A DNA stretch of 41,734 nt from FEN-1297 sp964498065 (lineage in GTDB: Bacteria > Bacteroidota > Ignavibacteria > Ignavibacteriales > Ignavibacteriaceae): the NCBI GenBank assembly GCA_964498065.1, contig CAZCFZ010000030.1:1-41734 (forward strand), written 5' to 3'. The notes beneath the pieces are model-generated. The model worked only from the letters and a program-made list of their open reading frames with translations, did no database searches and was not told the origin of the DNA. Position 1 is the stretch's first letter. Each line of letters starts with the position of its first letter. This document shows, piece after piece, positions 26,297 through 33,822 of this stretch. Both the position numbers and the translations under genes were made by a program.

Positions 26297-26701
26297 TTAT
26301 CTCCTGCCGGCTCTTTGTATTTTACCCTTTGGTCCGGTTCCGTCGCATATACCGGTTCCAGTTCCAGGGCCGTAGCCCGTTCCATCCTTTGGTCCTATTC
26401 CTTGATTACCTGTTCCATCACCTGGTCCATAGCCGCCGCGTCCGTATTTAGCAGTTCTGCCGTTCATAAATTTTTGACCGGTTCCGTCAAGCGGACGAAC
26501 GTAATCAGGATCCTGGCAGTTCGGTATTCCGTCGCCGTCCGAATCAAGAGCATAGTCGTTTATACCGTCACCGTTTAAATCAACAAAACCGTATCCGTAT
26601 TTTTTAACCTTGTTTTGCCCGTAGGATTCACTGCTAACTAAGAACAAGCCTAAAAACATAGCGAATGCCATCACAATAAATAATCTCGTTGTTCCTTTCA
26701 T
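26297..26701 (-). CDS. Small exported protein with DxDGDG loops and a glycine-rich tail
   Basis: I start it at the ATG at 26701, which has GGGAG at proper spacing; a longer frame to 26764 adds 21 residues upstream of that site and breaks the signal peptide. The protein has 134 residues. A signal peptide (FIVMAFAMFLGLFLVSS, cleavage near SYGQ) is followed by two acidic loops, DLNGDGIND and DSDGDGIPNCQD, of the type that bind Ca2+ in thrombospondin type 3 or dockerin repeats. The C-terminal half is a Gly-rich stretch of DGTG/GPGDGTGN-like repeats ending in basic RRAGRR-like residues. A smaller relative lies at 31914-32204. It is divergent from the histidine kinase gene, and a sigma-54-type promoter and dyads precede it. 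Confidence 0.85.
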   Translation of the reverse strand: MKGTTRLFIVMAFAMFLGLFLVSSESYGQNKVKKYGYGFVDLNGDGINDYALDSDGDGIPNCQDPDYVRPLDGTGQKFMNGRTAKYGRGGYGPGDGTGNQGIGPKDGTGYGPGTGTGICDGTGPKGKIQRAGRR

Positions 26702-26747
26702 GATCATCTCCCATTTAATTTTAACTAATTGTTTTCGAGATGTGTAT

Positions 26748-26763
26748 CTCAATTGATATGCCA
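26748..26763 (-). promoter_or_regulatory. Sigma-54-type -24/-12 promoter of the 26297-26701 gene
   Basis: On the reverse strand TGGCAT-ATCAA-TTGAG: the GG of the -24 element and the GA of the -12 element are 12 positions apart, as in the TGGCAY-N5-TTGCW consensus. The -12 C is replaced by A, the same change as at the 32232-32247 promoter. The transcript would start near 26737, about 36 nt before the ATG. Confidence 0.6.
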
Positions 26764-26822
26764 TTAAAAAAAATAATATTATTTTAAAAATTGAAGGATA
26801 TAACCGAATAATTAATTATTTT

Positions 26823-26858
26823 CGACTTTAAGGACGGAGGATTACGACTTTTAGGTCG
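26823..26858. promoter_or_regulatory. Tandem activator-site dyads (CGAC-N6-GTCG), 22 bp apart
   Basis: CGACTTTTAGGTCG at 26845-26858 is a perfect CGAC-N6-GTCG dyad. CGACTTTAAGGACG at 26823-26836 is the same with one mismatch. They are exactly 22 bp apart, two helical turns, as expected for cooperating NtrC-type dimers. Their centres are 90 and 68 bp upstream of the -24 GG of the leftward promoter. They also lie about 95-130 bp before the kinase gene. Confidence 0.65.
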
Positions 26859-26950
26859 ATTAAATATTTATTGCATTCTTATCTGATTTTTTTATTCTTA
26901 AAGGAGTATAATTTTATTAGTTTTGTAAAAGGGAAATTTTAAAATATTTA

Positions 26951-28978
26951 ATGAAATTTAAATTTAAACTTCAACCAAGAATTGTTATCATAATTTCCGT
27001 CATCATCGGAATAGTAATGATAACTTCTGCTTATTTCGAGTTGAACGAGAGTAGAAAGGAAATTTTTCAAGTCCTTTCCGAAAAGTCTTCCTCATTAATA
27101 GAAACAATTTCTTTAAGCAGTAACAATACCCTAAAAGCCAGTGATGAAATTGAGAATTTAATGATAGAACGACTGCTGGATAATGCAAAGCTGATAAAAG
27201 ATTTAGACAGCTTAAATCTGCTTAACCGTAAAAAACTTATTCAAATAGGAAATGAAAATAATCTTTTCAGAATTAATATATTTAATAAAAAAGGAGATAG
27301 GATATTAACAAACAGGGTACCGATTCCCGGGCACATTCATCCTGAAGGTAAAGTAAACCGGTATAAAGAACTTCAGCCGATATTAACTGGAGAAACAAAG
27401 CAATTAATTCTCGGACTTAAAAATTCGGAATTTAGTAACGAAGAAAGATTTGCCGTTGCAATATCAAGAGCTTTTAATAAAGGGGCTATTGTAATTAACC
27501 TTGATGCAAGAGATTTTTTAGAGTTTAGAAAAAAAATAGGTATCGGGAAAATAATCCGCGATATCGCCGATAAATCCGGTATAGAGTATATAGTACTTCA
27601 GGATTCAATGGGCATACTTGCAGCAAGTGCATCTGTCAAATCAATGGATCCTATAGAAGGAGATAAATTTCTTGAGAATGCACTGAATGTCGATTCGACT
27701 TTTAAACGGATTATTAAATTTAACGGAAACGAGGTATATGAAGTTGTAAAACGTTTGGAAATAGATAATAATGTTATTGGATTATTCAGGATAGGCGTTT
27801 CATTAGATGAAGTGAAAAGTGTTGAATCAAGAATGTACCGCAGAATAATAATAATTTCTTTAATACTTGCCGCAATATCGATTATTGTGCTTAGTATTAT
27901 TTTTACTACACAAAACTTACAGACAGTTTCAAACGAATTCGGAAAATTCCGGACATTTACAAGTACAATATTGGAAGAAATGAGAGAGGCTGTTATTGTT
28001 ATTAATAATGAATTTGTAATAACACTTTTTAATAAATCTGCGGAAGAATTATTCAAAATAAAACGCGATAAAGTTATAAATCAAAATATAAAATATTTTC
28101 TGAATGGAAAATTCAGCTTTATTATGAATGAGGTTGAAATTCAAAATAACAACACCTCGGATATCCAGCGAACCGTTGAAATAAATAATCAGCCAAGATT
28201 TTTAAGCTTAAGTATTACTAAGAATTTAAATGAACGGAATGAAGCTGAAAATTATACTATTGTTATTAATGATTTTACCGAAAGAAAAAATTTGGAAGAT
28301 AACGCCAAAAGGCAGGAAAAACTTTCTGCAATGGGTGAACTTGCTTCCGGCGTTGCACATGAAATACGTAATCCTATAAATGCAATTGGAATGATAGCTC
28401 AAAGATTAGATAAAGAATTTGTGCCTAATAAAGATTCGGATGAATATAAATCAATATTAAATGTTTTAAAAGATGAAGTAACACGTATAAATAAGATAAT
28501 AACTCAATTTTTAAATTATGCGAAACCGCTGGAGATTGAACTTAGAATAACGGAAGCAAATGAATATTTTGAAGATATTTACAGATTGTATATTAGTCAA
28601 TCGAATATAAGGAAAATTAACTTCAAAAAACTATCTTCAGATTCATTCAAAATAAAAATCGATCCCGAATTAATGAAACAAGCCTTAATGAATGTTTTAC
28701 AAAATGCTATCGAATCCGTTAACGAAAACGGATTAGTTACTTTTAATTATTTTAAAGAAGACAATTTATTAAATATTATTGTTGAGGATAACGGCAACGG
28801 AATCCCGGAAGATCAATTAAAAAGAATCTTTGATCTTTATTATACTACAAAAAAGGATGGCAACGGGCTCGGTTTGAGTATTGCCCAGAAAATAATTAAC
28901 CAGCACAGTGGCACGATTATAGTTGAAAGTAAAATAAAACATGGAACCAAATTCATAATTAAAATACCTGCAGTATGA
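26951..28978 (+). CDS. NtrB/ZraS-type membrane histidine kinase
   Basis: 675 residues. TM1 is at about 10-28, a large periplasmic sensor at about 29-296, and TM2 at about 297-320 (RIIIISLILAAISIIVLSII). Then follow a PAS domain (about 335-450, with MREAVIVINNEFVITLFNKS), a HisKA domain with the phospho-accepting H470 in ASGVAHEIRNPIN, and the HATPase with NVLQNAIESV, VEDNGNGIPEDQ and GNGLGLSIAQK. The sensor domain is not a recognised type. It overlaps the regulator gene by 4 bp (ATGA). The ribosome site is weak (AAAGGGAAA, about 14 nt before ATG). The small exported protein gene is divergent from it, as zraP is from zraSR. Confidence 0.93.
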   Translation: MKFKFKLQPRIVIIISVIIGIVMITSAYFELNESRKEIFQVLSEKSSSLIETISLSSNNTLKASDEIENLMIERLLDNAKLIKDLDSLNLLNRKKLIQIGNENNLFRINIFNKKGDRILTNRVPIPGHIHPEGKVNRYKELQPILTGETKQLILGLKNSEFSNEERFAVAISRAFNKGAIVINLDARDFLEFRKKIGIGKIIRDIADKSGIEYIVLQDSMGILAASASVKSMDPIEGDKFLENALNVDSTFKRIIKFNGNEVYEVVKRLEIDNNVIGLFRIGVSLDEVKSVESRMYRRIIIISLILAAISIIVLSIIFTTQNLQTVSNEFGKFRTFTSTILEEMREAVIVINNEFVITLFNKSAEELFKIKRDKVINQNIKYFLNGKFSFIMNEVEIQNNNTSDIQRTVEINNQPRFLSLSITKNLNERNEAENYTIVINDFTERKNLEDNAKRQEKLSAMGELASGVAHEIRNPINAIGMIAQRLDKEFVPNKDSDEYKSILNVLKDEVTRINKIITQFLNYAKPLEIELRITEANEYFEDIYRLYISQSNIRKINFKKLSSDSFKIKIDPELMKQALMNVLQNAIESVNENGLVTFNYFKEDNLLNIIVEDNGNGIPEDQLKRIFDLYYTTKKDGNGLGLSIAQKIINQHSGTIIVESKIKHGTKFIIKIPAV

Positions 28979-30339
28979 ATAATTATTCTATTTTAATAAT
29001 TGATGATGAAAAATCGCAGCGGGACATATTAACCGGCTATCTGAAAAAGAAGGGATTTAAAATATTTTCAGCTTCATCCGGTGAAGAAGGAATTAAAATT
29101 GCTGATCAAAATCTGATTGATATAATTCTTTCTGATTACAAAATGTCCGGCATGACAGGCCTGGAAGTACTTAAAGAAGTAAAAAAAATAAATCCTCAAA
29201 TAAGCTTTGCAATAATCACAGCTTATGGAACTGTTGAAAATGCCGTCCAGGCAATGCGGCTGGGAGCTGATGATTATATTTCCAAACCTGTTGACCTCGA
29301 TGAACTTGATATTTTGCTTGATAAAATTATAGAGCATAAAAATTTAAAATCGGAAAACGAGCTTCTTAAAACCCAGCTTCAGGAAAAATATAAAATTACA
29401 TCTGTAATATCCAACTCTCCTCAAATGTCCGAAGTAATAAGTGTAGCCGCCCGGGTTGCCGAAAGCAAGGCTACTGTTTTAATAACCGGTGAAAGCGGTA
29501 CCGGAAAAGAAGTAATCGCCAAATCACTTCATTACCTAAGCTCCAGAAAAGAAAAGCCGTTTGTTGCCGTAAATATATCTGCACTTTCTCCCAATCTTAT
29601 CGAAAGTGAATTATTCGGCCATGAAAAGGGCTCTTTTACAGGAGCGGAAAGAATGAAAAAAGGCTGGTTCGAATTGGCAGATAAAGGTACAATATTTCTC
29701 GATGAAATCGGAGATACTCCGCCTGCTGCTCAGGTTAAGCTGCTTCGCGTTCTTCAGGAACAGCAGATAGAAAGAGTCGGTTCTACGGAAAGCCTGAATA
29801 TAGATGTGAGAGTTATTGCAGCTACAAATCAGGATCTGGAAAAGAAAATGAGAGACGGGAATTTTAGGGAAGATCTATTTTACAGGTTGAATATTATTTC
29901 AATTAAAATTCCTGCGCTGAGAGAAAGGAAAGAAGATATACTTCCATTGATTGAATTATTTATCGCTAAATATTCAAAAGAGAATGATAGACAAAATCTG
30001 GAGATTTCAAAAGAAGCCTTTGATAAGCTTTTAAAATACAATTATCCCGGTAACGTTCGTGAGCTTGAAAATATTATAGAAAGAGCTGTAGTCCTATCAA
30101 GAGGAAACATAATAACACTAAATGATCTGCCGTTCAATATTAAAGGCTTTGCTGAAGAGAAAAAGATTAGCGAAGAGTTGCAAGGTACGTTGGTAGAACA
30201 AGTTGAATCTCTTGAAAAAAGATTAATATATGATTCGTTAAAAAAGGCAAACGGGAATCAAACTAAAGCAGGAAAATTATTGGGAATCACAGAAAGAAAT
30301 CTGCGATATAAATTAAATAAATATGGAATTAAAAATTAG
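28975..30339 (+). CDS. NtrC-family sigma-54-dependent response regulator
   Basis: 454 residues. The receiver domain (about 1-120) has IIDDE, phospho-acceptor D54 in ILSDYKMSG, and the K in YISKPVD. The AAA+ ATPase (about 140-370) has Walker A GESGTGKE near 171-178 and Walker B GTIFLDEIGD. The sigma-54-contact loop is GSFTGA (about 219-224), a common variant of GAFTGA. The C-terminal Fis-type helix-turn-helix (about 410-452) has KKANGNQTKAGKLLGITERNLRYKL split over the helices. All parts needed for activation are intact. It is coupled to the kinase. Its likely targets are the CGAC-N6-GTCG dyads at 26823, 30782 and 32330. Confidence 0.95.
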   Translation: MNNYSILIIDDEKSQRDILTGYLKKKGFKIFSASSGEEGIKIADQNLIDIILSDYKMSGMTGLEVLKEVKKINPQISFAIITAYGTVENAVQAMRLGADDYISKPVDLDELDILLDKIIEHKNLKSENELLKTQLQEKYKITSVISNSPQMSEVISVAARVAESKATVLITGESGTGKEVIAKSLHYLSSRKEKPFVAVNISALSPNLIESELFGHEKGSFTGAERMKKGWFELADKGTIFLDEIGDTPPAAQVKLLRVLQEQQIERVGSTESLNIDVRVIAATNQDLEKKMRDGNFREDLFYRLNIISIKIPALRERKEDILPLIELFIAKYSKENDRQNLEISKEAFDKLLKYNYPGNVRELENIIERAVVLSRGNIITLNDLPFNIKGFAEEKKISEELQGTLVEQVESLEKRLIYDSLKKANGNQTKAGKLLGITERNLRYKLNKYGIKN

Positions 30340-30425
30340 TAATATTAACCCGTTGTGTTAATTAAATAATAATATATATTAAATGAATTTTTCGATATAA
30401 AAATATTTTCAAAAACGCGTTAAAT

Positions 30426-30484
30426 TGTCACCGTGAGCGGAGTCGAACGGTGAATATAAGTCTTCGACTACGCTCAGACTGACA
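30426..30484. repeat. REP-like element bounded by TGTCA and TGACA
   Basis: TGTCA (30426-30430) and TGACA (30480-30484) bound two hairpins: CACCGT/ACGGTG, and AGTCT/AGACT. The cores GAGCGGAGTCGAA and TTCGACTACGCTC are near-perfect inverses (12 of 13). This class of dispersed repeat is widespread. It lies after the regulator gene. Confidence 0.65.
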
Positions 30485-30548
30485 TAAGTGTCTATTATTT
30501 CACTAATTTTTAAATGATTTTTTATTTCACACAACTGCTTAATATTAA

Positions 30549-30584
30549 TAAAAAAAGAGCTTTGATTTTCAATGTCAAAGCTCT
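30549..30584 (-). terminator. Strong intrinsic terminator ending the candidate small RNA
   Basis: AGAGCTTTGA (30556-30565) pairs with TCAAAGCTCT (30575-30584), a 10-bp stem with a 9-nt loop, and the reverse strand continues with a run of seven U (30550-30556). The T-run is only on the reverse strand, so transcription comes from the right. Confidence 0.85.
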
Positions 30585-30705
30585 GAGGCAAATGTTTAAG
30601 AAACCGAAATACCGATCTCTCTCTCCTTTTTTTCTGCCTTGTTTCCCCAACCCATTACCGCCCTTCCATCGAAGCGGTATTCCAGTGTCGCCCGTTAAAA
30701 TAGCT
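30550..30705 (-). ncRNA. Candidate sigma-54-dependent small RNA, about 155 nt
   Basis: The reverse strand carries a promoter that fits the sigma-54 consensus (30716-30731) and, about 155 nt on, a strong terminator (30549-30584). Between them no convincing gene exists; the longest short frame that I tried has 19 codons. This stretch looks clearly richer in G and C than the flanks. It contains a stable hairpin (ACCGC-UUC-GAUG-GAA-GG-GCGGU, coordinates 30657-30678) and a possible long-range pair AAGGCA/UGCCU. The start near 30705 is computed from the -12 position. It does not match riboswitch or housekeeping RNA classes that I could recall. A purine-rich run (AAAAAAAGGAGAGAGAGAU) could base-pair with U/C-rich targets. 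Alternative: it is the processed 3' UTR of the barrel operon. Confidence 0.6.
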
Positions 30706-30715
30706 GCTTTAAGGT

Positions 30716-30731
30716 TGCAACTCGTATACCA
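30716..30731 (-). promoter_or_regulatory. Consensus sigma-54 -24/-12 promoter of the candidate small RNA
   Basis: On the reverse strand TGGTAT-ACGAG-TTGCA matches TGGYAY-RNNNN-TTGCW at each defined position. GG at 30730/30729 and GC at 30718/30717 are 12 apart. It is the best sigma-54 match that I saw in the window and lies between the barrel gene and the terminator at 30549-30584. Confidence 0.7.
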
Positions 30732-30781
30732 AATGTAAGAAGCGTAATTTGTTCGAAAATTAAATGCCCTTACCTTAAATT

Positions 30782-30817
30782 CGACGATTCGGTCGAAAAC
30801 ATTCGTAAATTTGGTCG
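30782..30817. promoter_or_regulatory. Tandem activator-site dyads upstream of the candidate small RNA
   Basis: CGACGATTCGGTCG (30782-30795) is a perfect CGAC-N6-GTCG dyad. CGTAAATTTGGTCG (30804-30817) matches at 6 of 8 arm positions and lies exactly 22 bp away, the same spacing as at 26823/26845. The centres are 59 and 81 bp upstream of the -24 GG. They fit between the barrel stop codon (30823) and the promoter. Confidence 0.62.
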
Positions 30818-30822
30818 AAATT

Positions 30823-31917
30823 TTATAATCCCCATCCAAAAGTAACCATGAATATTTGATTGTTGTAATTGTAAAATTCATCATTAGAGTTATTACTTAT
30901 ATAATTATAAGTACCGGTTAAAGTTAGCCCATTAATTAAATTATGAAGGTTGAATTGCAGTTCAAATCCGAAAGAAAATTGTTTGTCTTTTCTATTTACC
31001 GATAATTCATAACCATCTATTGTTGCGGCAGGCAGATTACTAAAATTTTTCTCATCATAAGATATTTCCAGTCTGGCTAATATTGATGGTACAACAATTT
31101 GGGTTAAAGAAATTCCTGCTTCATAGCCTTCATGAGAATAAATGTCATTAAAAATTTCTTCTTCATAATAGATCAAACTATCCGAGTATAAATATCGGGT
31201 TCCGTTTTCCATATTATTCCTGTAAAAAATATAACCCGCAATTCCGGTATTATCGGAAAGTGATTGAGCTAAATTTAGATAGGCGCTTATTTGAGATGAG
31301 TTATTTGCATTATCCAATTCATTAATTTTTTCAACATAATTCTTAAAATAAGCTTCAGTGCCTATCATTAAAGTTGTTTTAGTATCAAAAGTACTGGAAT
31401 ATTTTATAAATTCTTTGTTCTCATAGAATGAAAACATGGATAGATTTGTATAGCTATTTTTATTAAATAAATATCCGAATAGAAGAAAATCTCTATCGTT
31501 AAAAAAATGACGATAATTTGCATATCCGGATAATTGATTAAAATCGAATAACTTATATTCATCCCGGTTTTTTCTAAAACTGTAATTAACACCTATGTTT
31601 AAAGGATTCTCATCATCTGAAATAAAAAGAGTATTGACTATTCCGAACTTGTGGGAGTTTGAAGATTTAAAAATATTTTTTTGAAAGTAACTTAAATTAT
31701 TTATGTAATAAAGCTGGAGATTATTTATCTCACTCTCAAAATCATAAGAAGTAGATAAAGAAAAACTATTAATATAGTCGGACATTTTATACGAATTGTT
31801 ATAAATATTGTCATCGTAATAATTATCGATTTTGGTTGACAAAGAAAGTTGCGGATAAATATTTCCGCTGAAGATAGAAATAAAAATGATGAGTAATGGA
31901 GTATAATATTTGATCAT
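30823..31917 (-). CDS. Predicted outer-membrane beta-barrel protein
   Basis: 364 residues. A signal peptide (LLIIFISIFSGNIYPQ) is followed by many alternating amphipathic strands rich in Tyr, Phe, Asn and Ser, separated by polar loops, and the chain ends in a strand closing MVTFGWGL. There is no plug, TonB box or enzymatic motif. The pattern fits a barrel of about 14-16 strands with unknown cargo. Its ATG overlaps the stop of the preceding DGDG gene by 4 bp (ATGA), so the two are made together from the promoter at 32232-32247. No close family recognised. Confidence 0.75.
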   Translation of the reverse strand: MIKYYTPLLIIFISIFSGNIYPQLSLSTKIDNYYDDNIYNNSYKMSDYINSFSLSTSYDFESEINNLQLYYINNLSYFQKNIFKSSNSHKFGIVNTLFISDDENPLNIGVNYSFRKNRDEYKLFDFNQLSGYANYRHFFNDRDFLLFGYLFNKNSYTNLSMFSFYENKEFIKYSSTFDTKTTLMIGTEAYFKNYVEKINELDNANNSSQISAYLNLAQSLSDNTGIAGYIFYRNNMENGTRYLYSDSLIYYEEEIFNDIYSHEGYEAGISLTQIVVPSILARLEISYDEKNFSNLPAATIDGYELSVNRKDKQFSFGFELQFNLHNLINGLTLTGTYNYISNNSNDEFYNYNNQIFMVTFGWGL

Positions 31918-32204
31918 CGCTTTCCGCCTTGATTACCCGCATTACCTTTACCGCGCATTTTATGTCTTTTGCGTAACTTTTCAAAGCTCATTCCGTTTGC
32001 TCTATTATCGCAAATACCGTCGCCATCTTTGTCAATAAAGACATCTCTCTTTCGCTTCTGCTTTTTAAAAGAAGAATCTGTTTCTTGAATAAATGTTTTT
32101 TCTGCTTTTTTTTCCGGTTTTACTTTTGTTGTATCTTCTTCGGAATAAGCAGACGCAACGAAGCTTATCATAATAGTAAAAGCAATTATTTTAATTAGTT
32201 TCAT
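31914..32204 (-). CDS. Small exported protein with one DKDGDG loop
   Basis: I start at the ATG at 32204, behind AAAGGG; the longer frame to 32240 lacks a ribosome site. The product has 96 residues: a signal peptide (LIKIIAFTIMISFVASAYSE), a Lys/Glu-rich linker, a single calcium-type loop DKDGDGICDNRANG, and a basic Gly/Lys-rich tail (RGKGNAGNQGGKR). The loop, the single Cys after it and the Gly/basic tail relate it to the 26297-26701 protein. It is coupled to the barrel gene. Confidence 0.82.
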   Translation of the reverse strand: MKLIKIIAFTIMISFVASAYSEEDTTKVKPEKKAEKTFIQETDSSFKKQKRKRDVFIDKDGDGICDNRANGMSFEKLRKRHKMRGKGNAGNQGGKR

Positions 32205-32231
32205 TTCACACCCTTTTATTAAGGATAGACA

Positions 32232-32247
32232 TTCAAACAAAATGCCA
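32232..32247 (-). promoter_or_regulatory. Sigma-54-type -24/-12 promoter of the DGDG-barrel operon
   Basis: On the reverse strand TGGCAT-TTTGT-TTGAA, with GG (32246/32245) and GA (32234/32233) 12 apart. As at 26748-26763 the -12 dinucleotide is GA rather than GC. The predicted start near 32221 leaves a short leader of about 17 nt with the AAAGGG ribosome site. Confidence 0.58.
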
Positions 32248-32329
32248 GGTAAATATGTAAGTAATTTTATGTAATTTGGACTTTTATGAAGGGAAATAAT
32301 GATTGCACTTGAATATGAGTTTAATTAAA

Positions 32330-32343
32330 CGACAATAAAGTCG
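32330..32343. promoter_or_regulatory. Activator-site dyad upstream of the DGDG-barrel operon
   Basis: CGACAATAAAGTCG is a perfect CGAC-N6-GTCG dyad. Its centre is 91 bp upstream of the -24 GG, against 90 bp for the main site of the 26297-26701 gene. No second copy at 22 bp is visible here. Confidence 0.6.
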
Positions 32344-32378
32344 AAAGCGAATTAAACATTTCAGTATTAAGGTCTGAT

Positions 32379-33077
32379 TTATTTTTTTAGATATCCTTTT
32401 CGTTTTTTCTCAGGAAATTTTTCAATTGCATACCTTAGCATCGTTCTCGGCATTATTTTGCAGTGAGTCTTTAAAAACTTTTCTTCTACATTAAGATTTC
32501 TTTTCCCTATTTCTCTTAACATCCAGCCAACCGCTTTATGAATTAAGTCGTGTTCATCATTCAATAAGAGTTTGGAAATTTTTAAGCTAAAATCGAACTT
32601 ATTATTTTTTATAAATTGAAATGTTGAAAGTATGGCGATTCTTCTTTCCCAAAGATTTTTGGAATTTGCAAATTTTATTAAAAGAGACCTGTCTTTGTCC
32701 ATTAGATAATCGCCGACAATTTGAGGTGCGGTTAAATCAACTAGATCCCAATTATTAATGTTGTTCGTATGGTCCAGATAGATTTTAAATATTTTCGATT
32801 TCTCCTCTTCGCCGGCTTTTTGATACTTAAAAATTAATATCATCAAAGAAATCAGTCTCTTTTCATGAATTTTTGATTTTAATAACTGCTTAACTTCTTT
32901 ATAAGAGATATCTTGATTTTTCTTGGCAATGCTTCTAAGCACCGGCACTTTTATTCCGATGAAAATATCTCCTTCACCGTATTCACCGGGACCGGTTTTA
33001 AAAAATCTTTGTAAAATGTCTGCTTGTTTTTTATCTGAGTTTTTGTCAAGCTCAAATTCAAGTTCTTTAATGCCCAA
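32379..33077 (-). CDS. AlkD-type DNA alkylation repair protein
   Basis: 232 residues made of HEAT-like helical repeats. The family blocks GEGDIFIGIKVPVLRSIAKK, NNWDLVDLTAPQIVGDYL and LWERRIAILSTFQFIKNN are present, as is DLIHKAVGWMLREIGKRN near the C-terminus. AlkD-family glycosylases remove 3- and 7-alkylated purines; the conserved Trp and Asp of NNWDLVD and the Arg of LWERR belong to the active surface. Cytoplasmic, monocistronic, divergent from the CHRD gene. Confidence 0.93.
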   Translation of the reverse strand: MGIKELEFELDKNSDKKQADILQRFFKTGPGEYGEGDIFIGIKVPVLRSIAKKNQDISYKEVKQLLKSKIHEKRLISLMILIFKYQKAGEEEKSKIFKIYLDHTNNINNWDLVDLTAPQIVGDYLMDKDRSLLIKFANSKNLWERRIAILSTFQFIKNNKFDFSLKISKLLLNDEHDLIHKAVGWMLREIGKRNLNVEEKFLKTHCKIMPRTMLRYAIEKFPEKKRKGYLKK

Positions 33078-33275
33078 TTAATTCCTCTATTTTATTTAAT
33101 CTGAAAATACTTATCCGAGCATCTGTGCTTATTCTTTTAAAATAACAATATTATTTGCGGATATTAATTTTTACCCGGTTACTTATCTTCCCTATCACAA
33201 AAAGAAAGGCTCTTGATTAGTACTTTCAAAATTACACATTAAATAAATAATAAAACAAAACATAGGAGGCGATCA

Positions 33276-33785
33276 ATGAAGCATATCTTTATCTTGATAA
33301 TTTCATTTGCAATTACTGCATTATTCACGAATTTCAGTATGCAGCCGGGGAACAAATTGGATTATCAAAGCCATTCTAAGAGTCACTCTGCAAAAATGAT
33401 GAAGGCAAATAAGAATGAATTTTCAGCAAAACTGTCGGGTAAACAAGTAGTGCCGCCTGTAAAAACAAAGGCTTACGGAGAAGCTACATTTAAGTTTAGT
33501 AAGGATGGTAAAACTTTGTGGTATAAATTGGTTGTGCACAATATCGATAAAGTAATTATGGCGCATATTCATCATGCAGCAGCAGGCAAGGACGGTCCGA
33601 TAGCTGTCTGGCTTTATAAAGGAAAAGTCACGGGAAAAGTAAACGGTGTCTTATCCAAGGGAAAGATCACAAATAAGGATGTAAACCTAACCAATCTTAG
33701 AAAATGGATAGAAAGCGGAGATGCATACGTATTGGTTCATACAAAAGCATATCCTAACGGAGAGATAAGGGGTATAATTAAATAA
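33276..33785 (+). CDS. Exported CHRD-domain protein
   Basis: 169 residues with an N-terminal hydrophobic signal (FILIISFAITALFTNF) and one CHRD (chordin-like) domain at about 48-168. The recognisable parts are FSAKLSGKQVVPPVKTKAYG, VIMAHIHHAAAGKDGPIAVWL and DAYVLVHTKAYPNGEIRGII. Such domains occur in bacterial secreted proteins of unknown role; the His-rich AHIHHA segment is conserved. AGGAGG lies just before the ATG. A long terminator hairpin follows the gene. Confidence 0.93.
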   Translation: MKHIFILIISFAITALFTNFSMQPGNKLDYQSHSKSHSAKMMKANKNEFSAKLSGKQVVPPVKTKAYGEATFKFSKDGKTLWYKLVVHNIDKVIMAHIHHAAAGKDGPIAVWLYKGKVTGKVNGVLSKGKITNKDVNLTNLRKWIESGDAYVLVHTKAYPNGEIRGIIK

Positions 33786-33822
33786 ATTGAATTCTCCGTA
33801 AATAAAGTGTAGGTTTATTTCA

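Noticed and set aside
26860..26950. Sigma-54 promoter for the kinase on the plus strand
   Set aside because: No TGG-N9-TTG-type pair is seen between the dyads and the kinase start; the dyads fit the leftward gene.
30550..30705. Known riboswitch, 6S, tmRNA, SRP or RNase P RNA
   Set aside because: None of the consensus blocks I recall for these classes is present.
30522..30884. 120-residue leftward frame across the small RNA region
   Set aside because: It overlaps the barrel 3' end, crosses the promoter, dyads and terminator, and has no ribosome site or domain; composition looks like chance.
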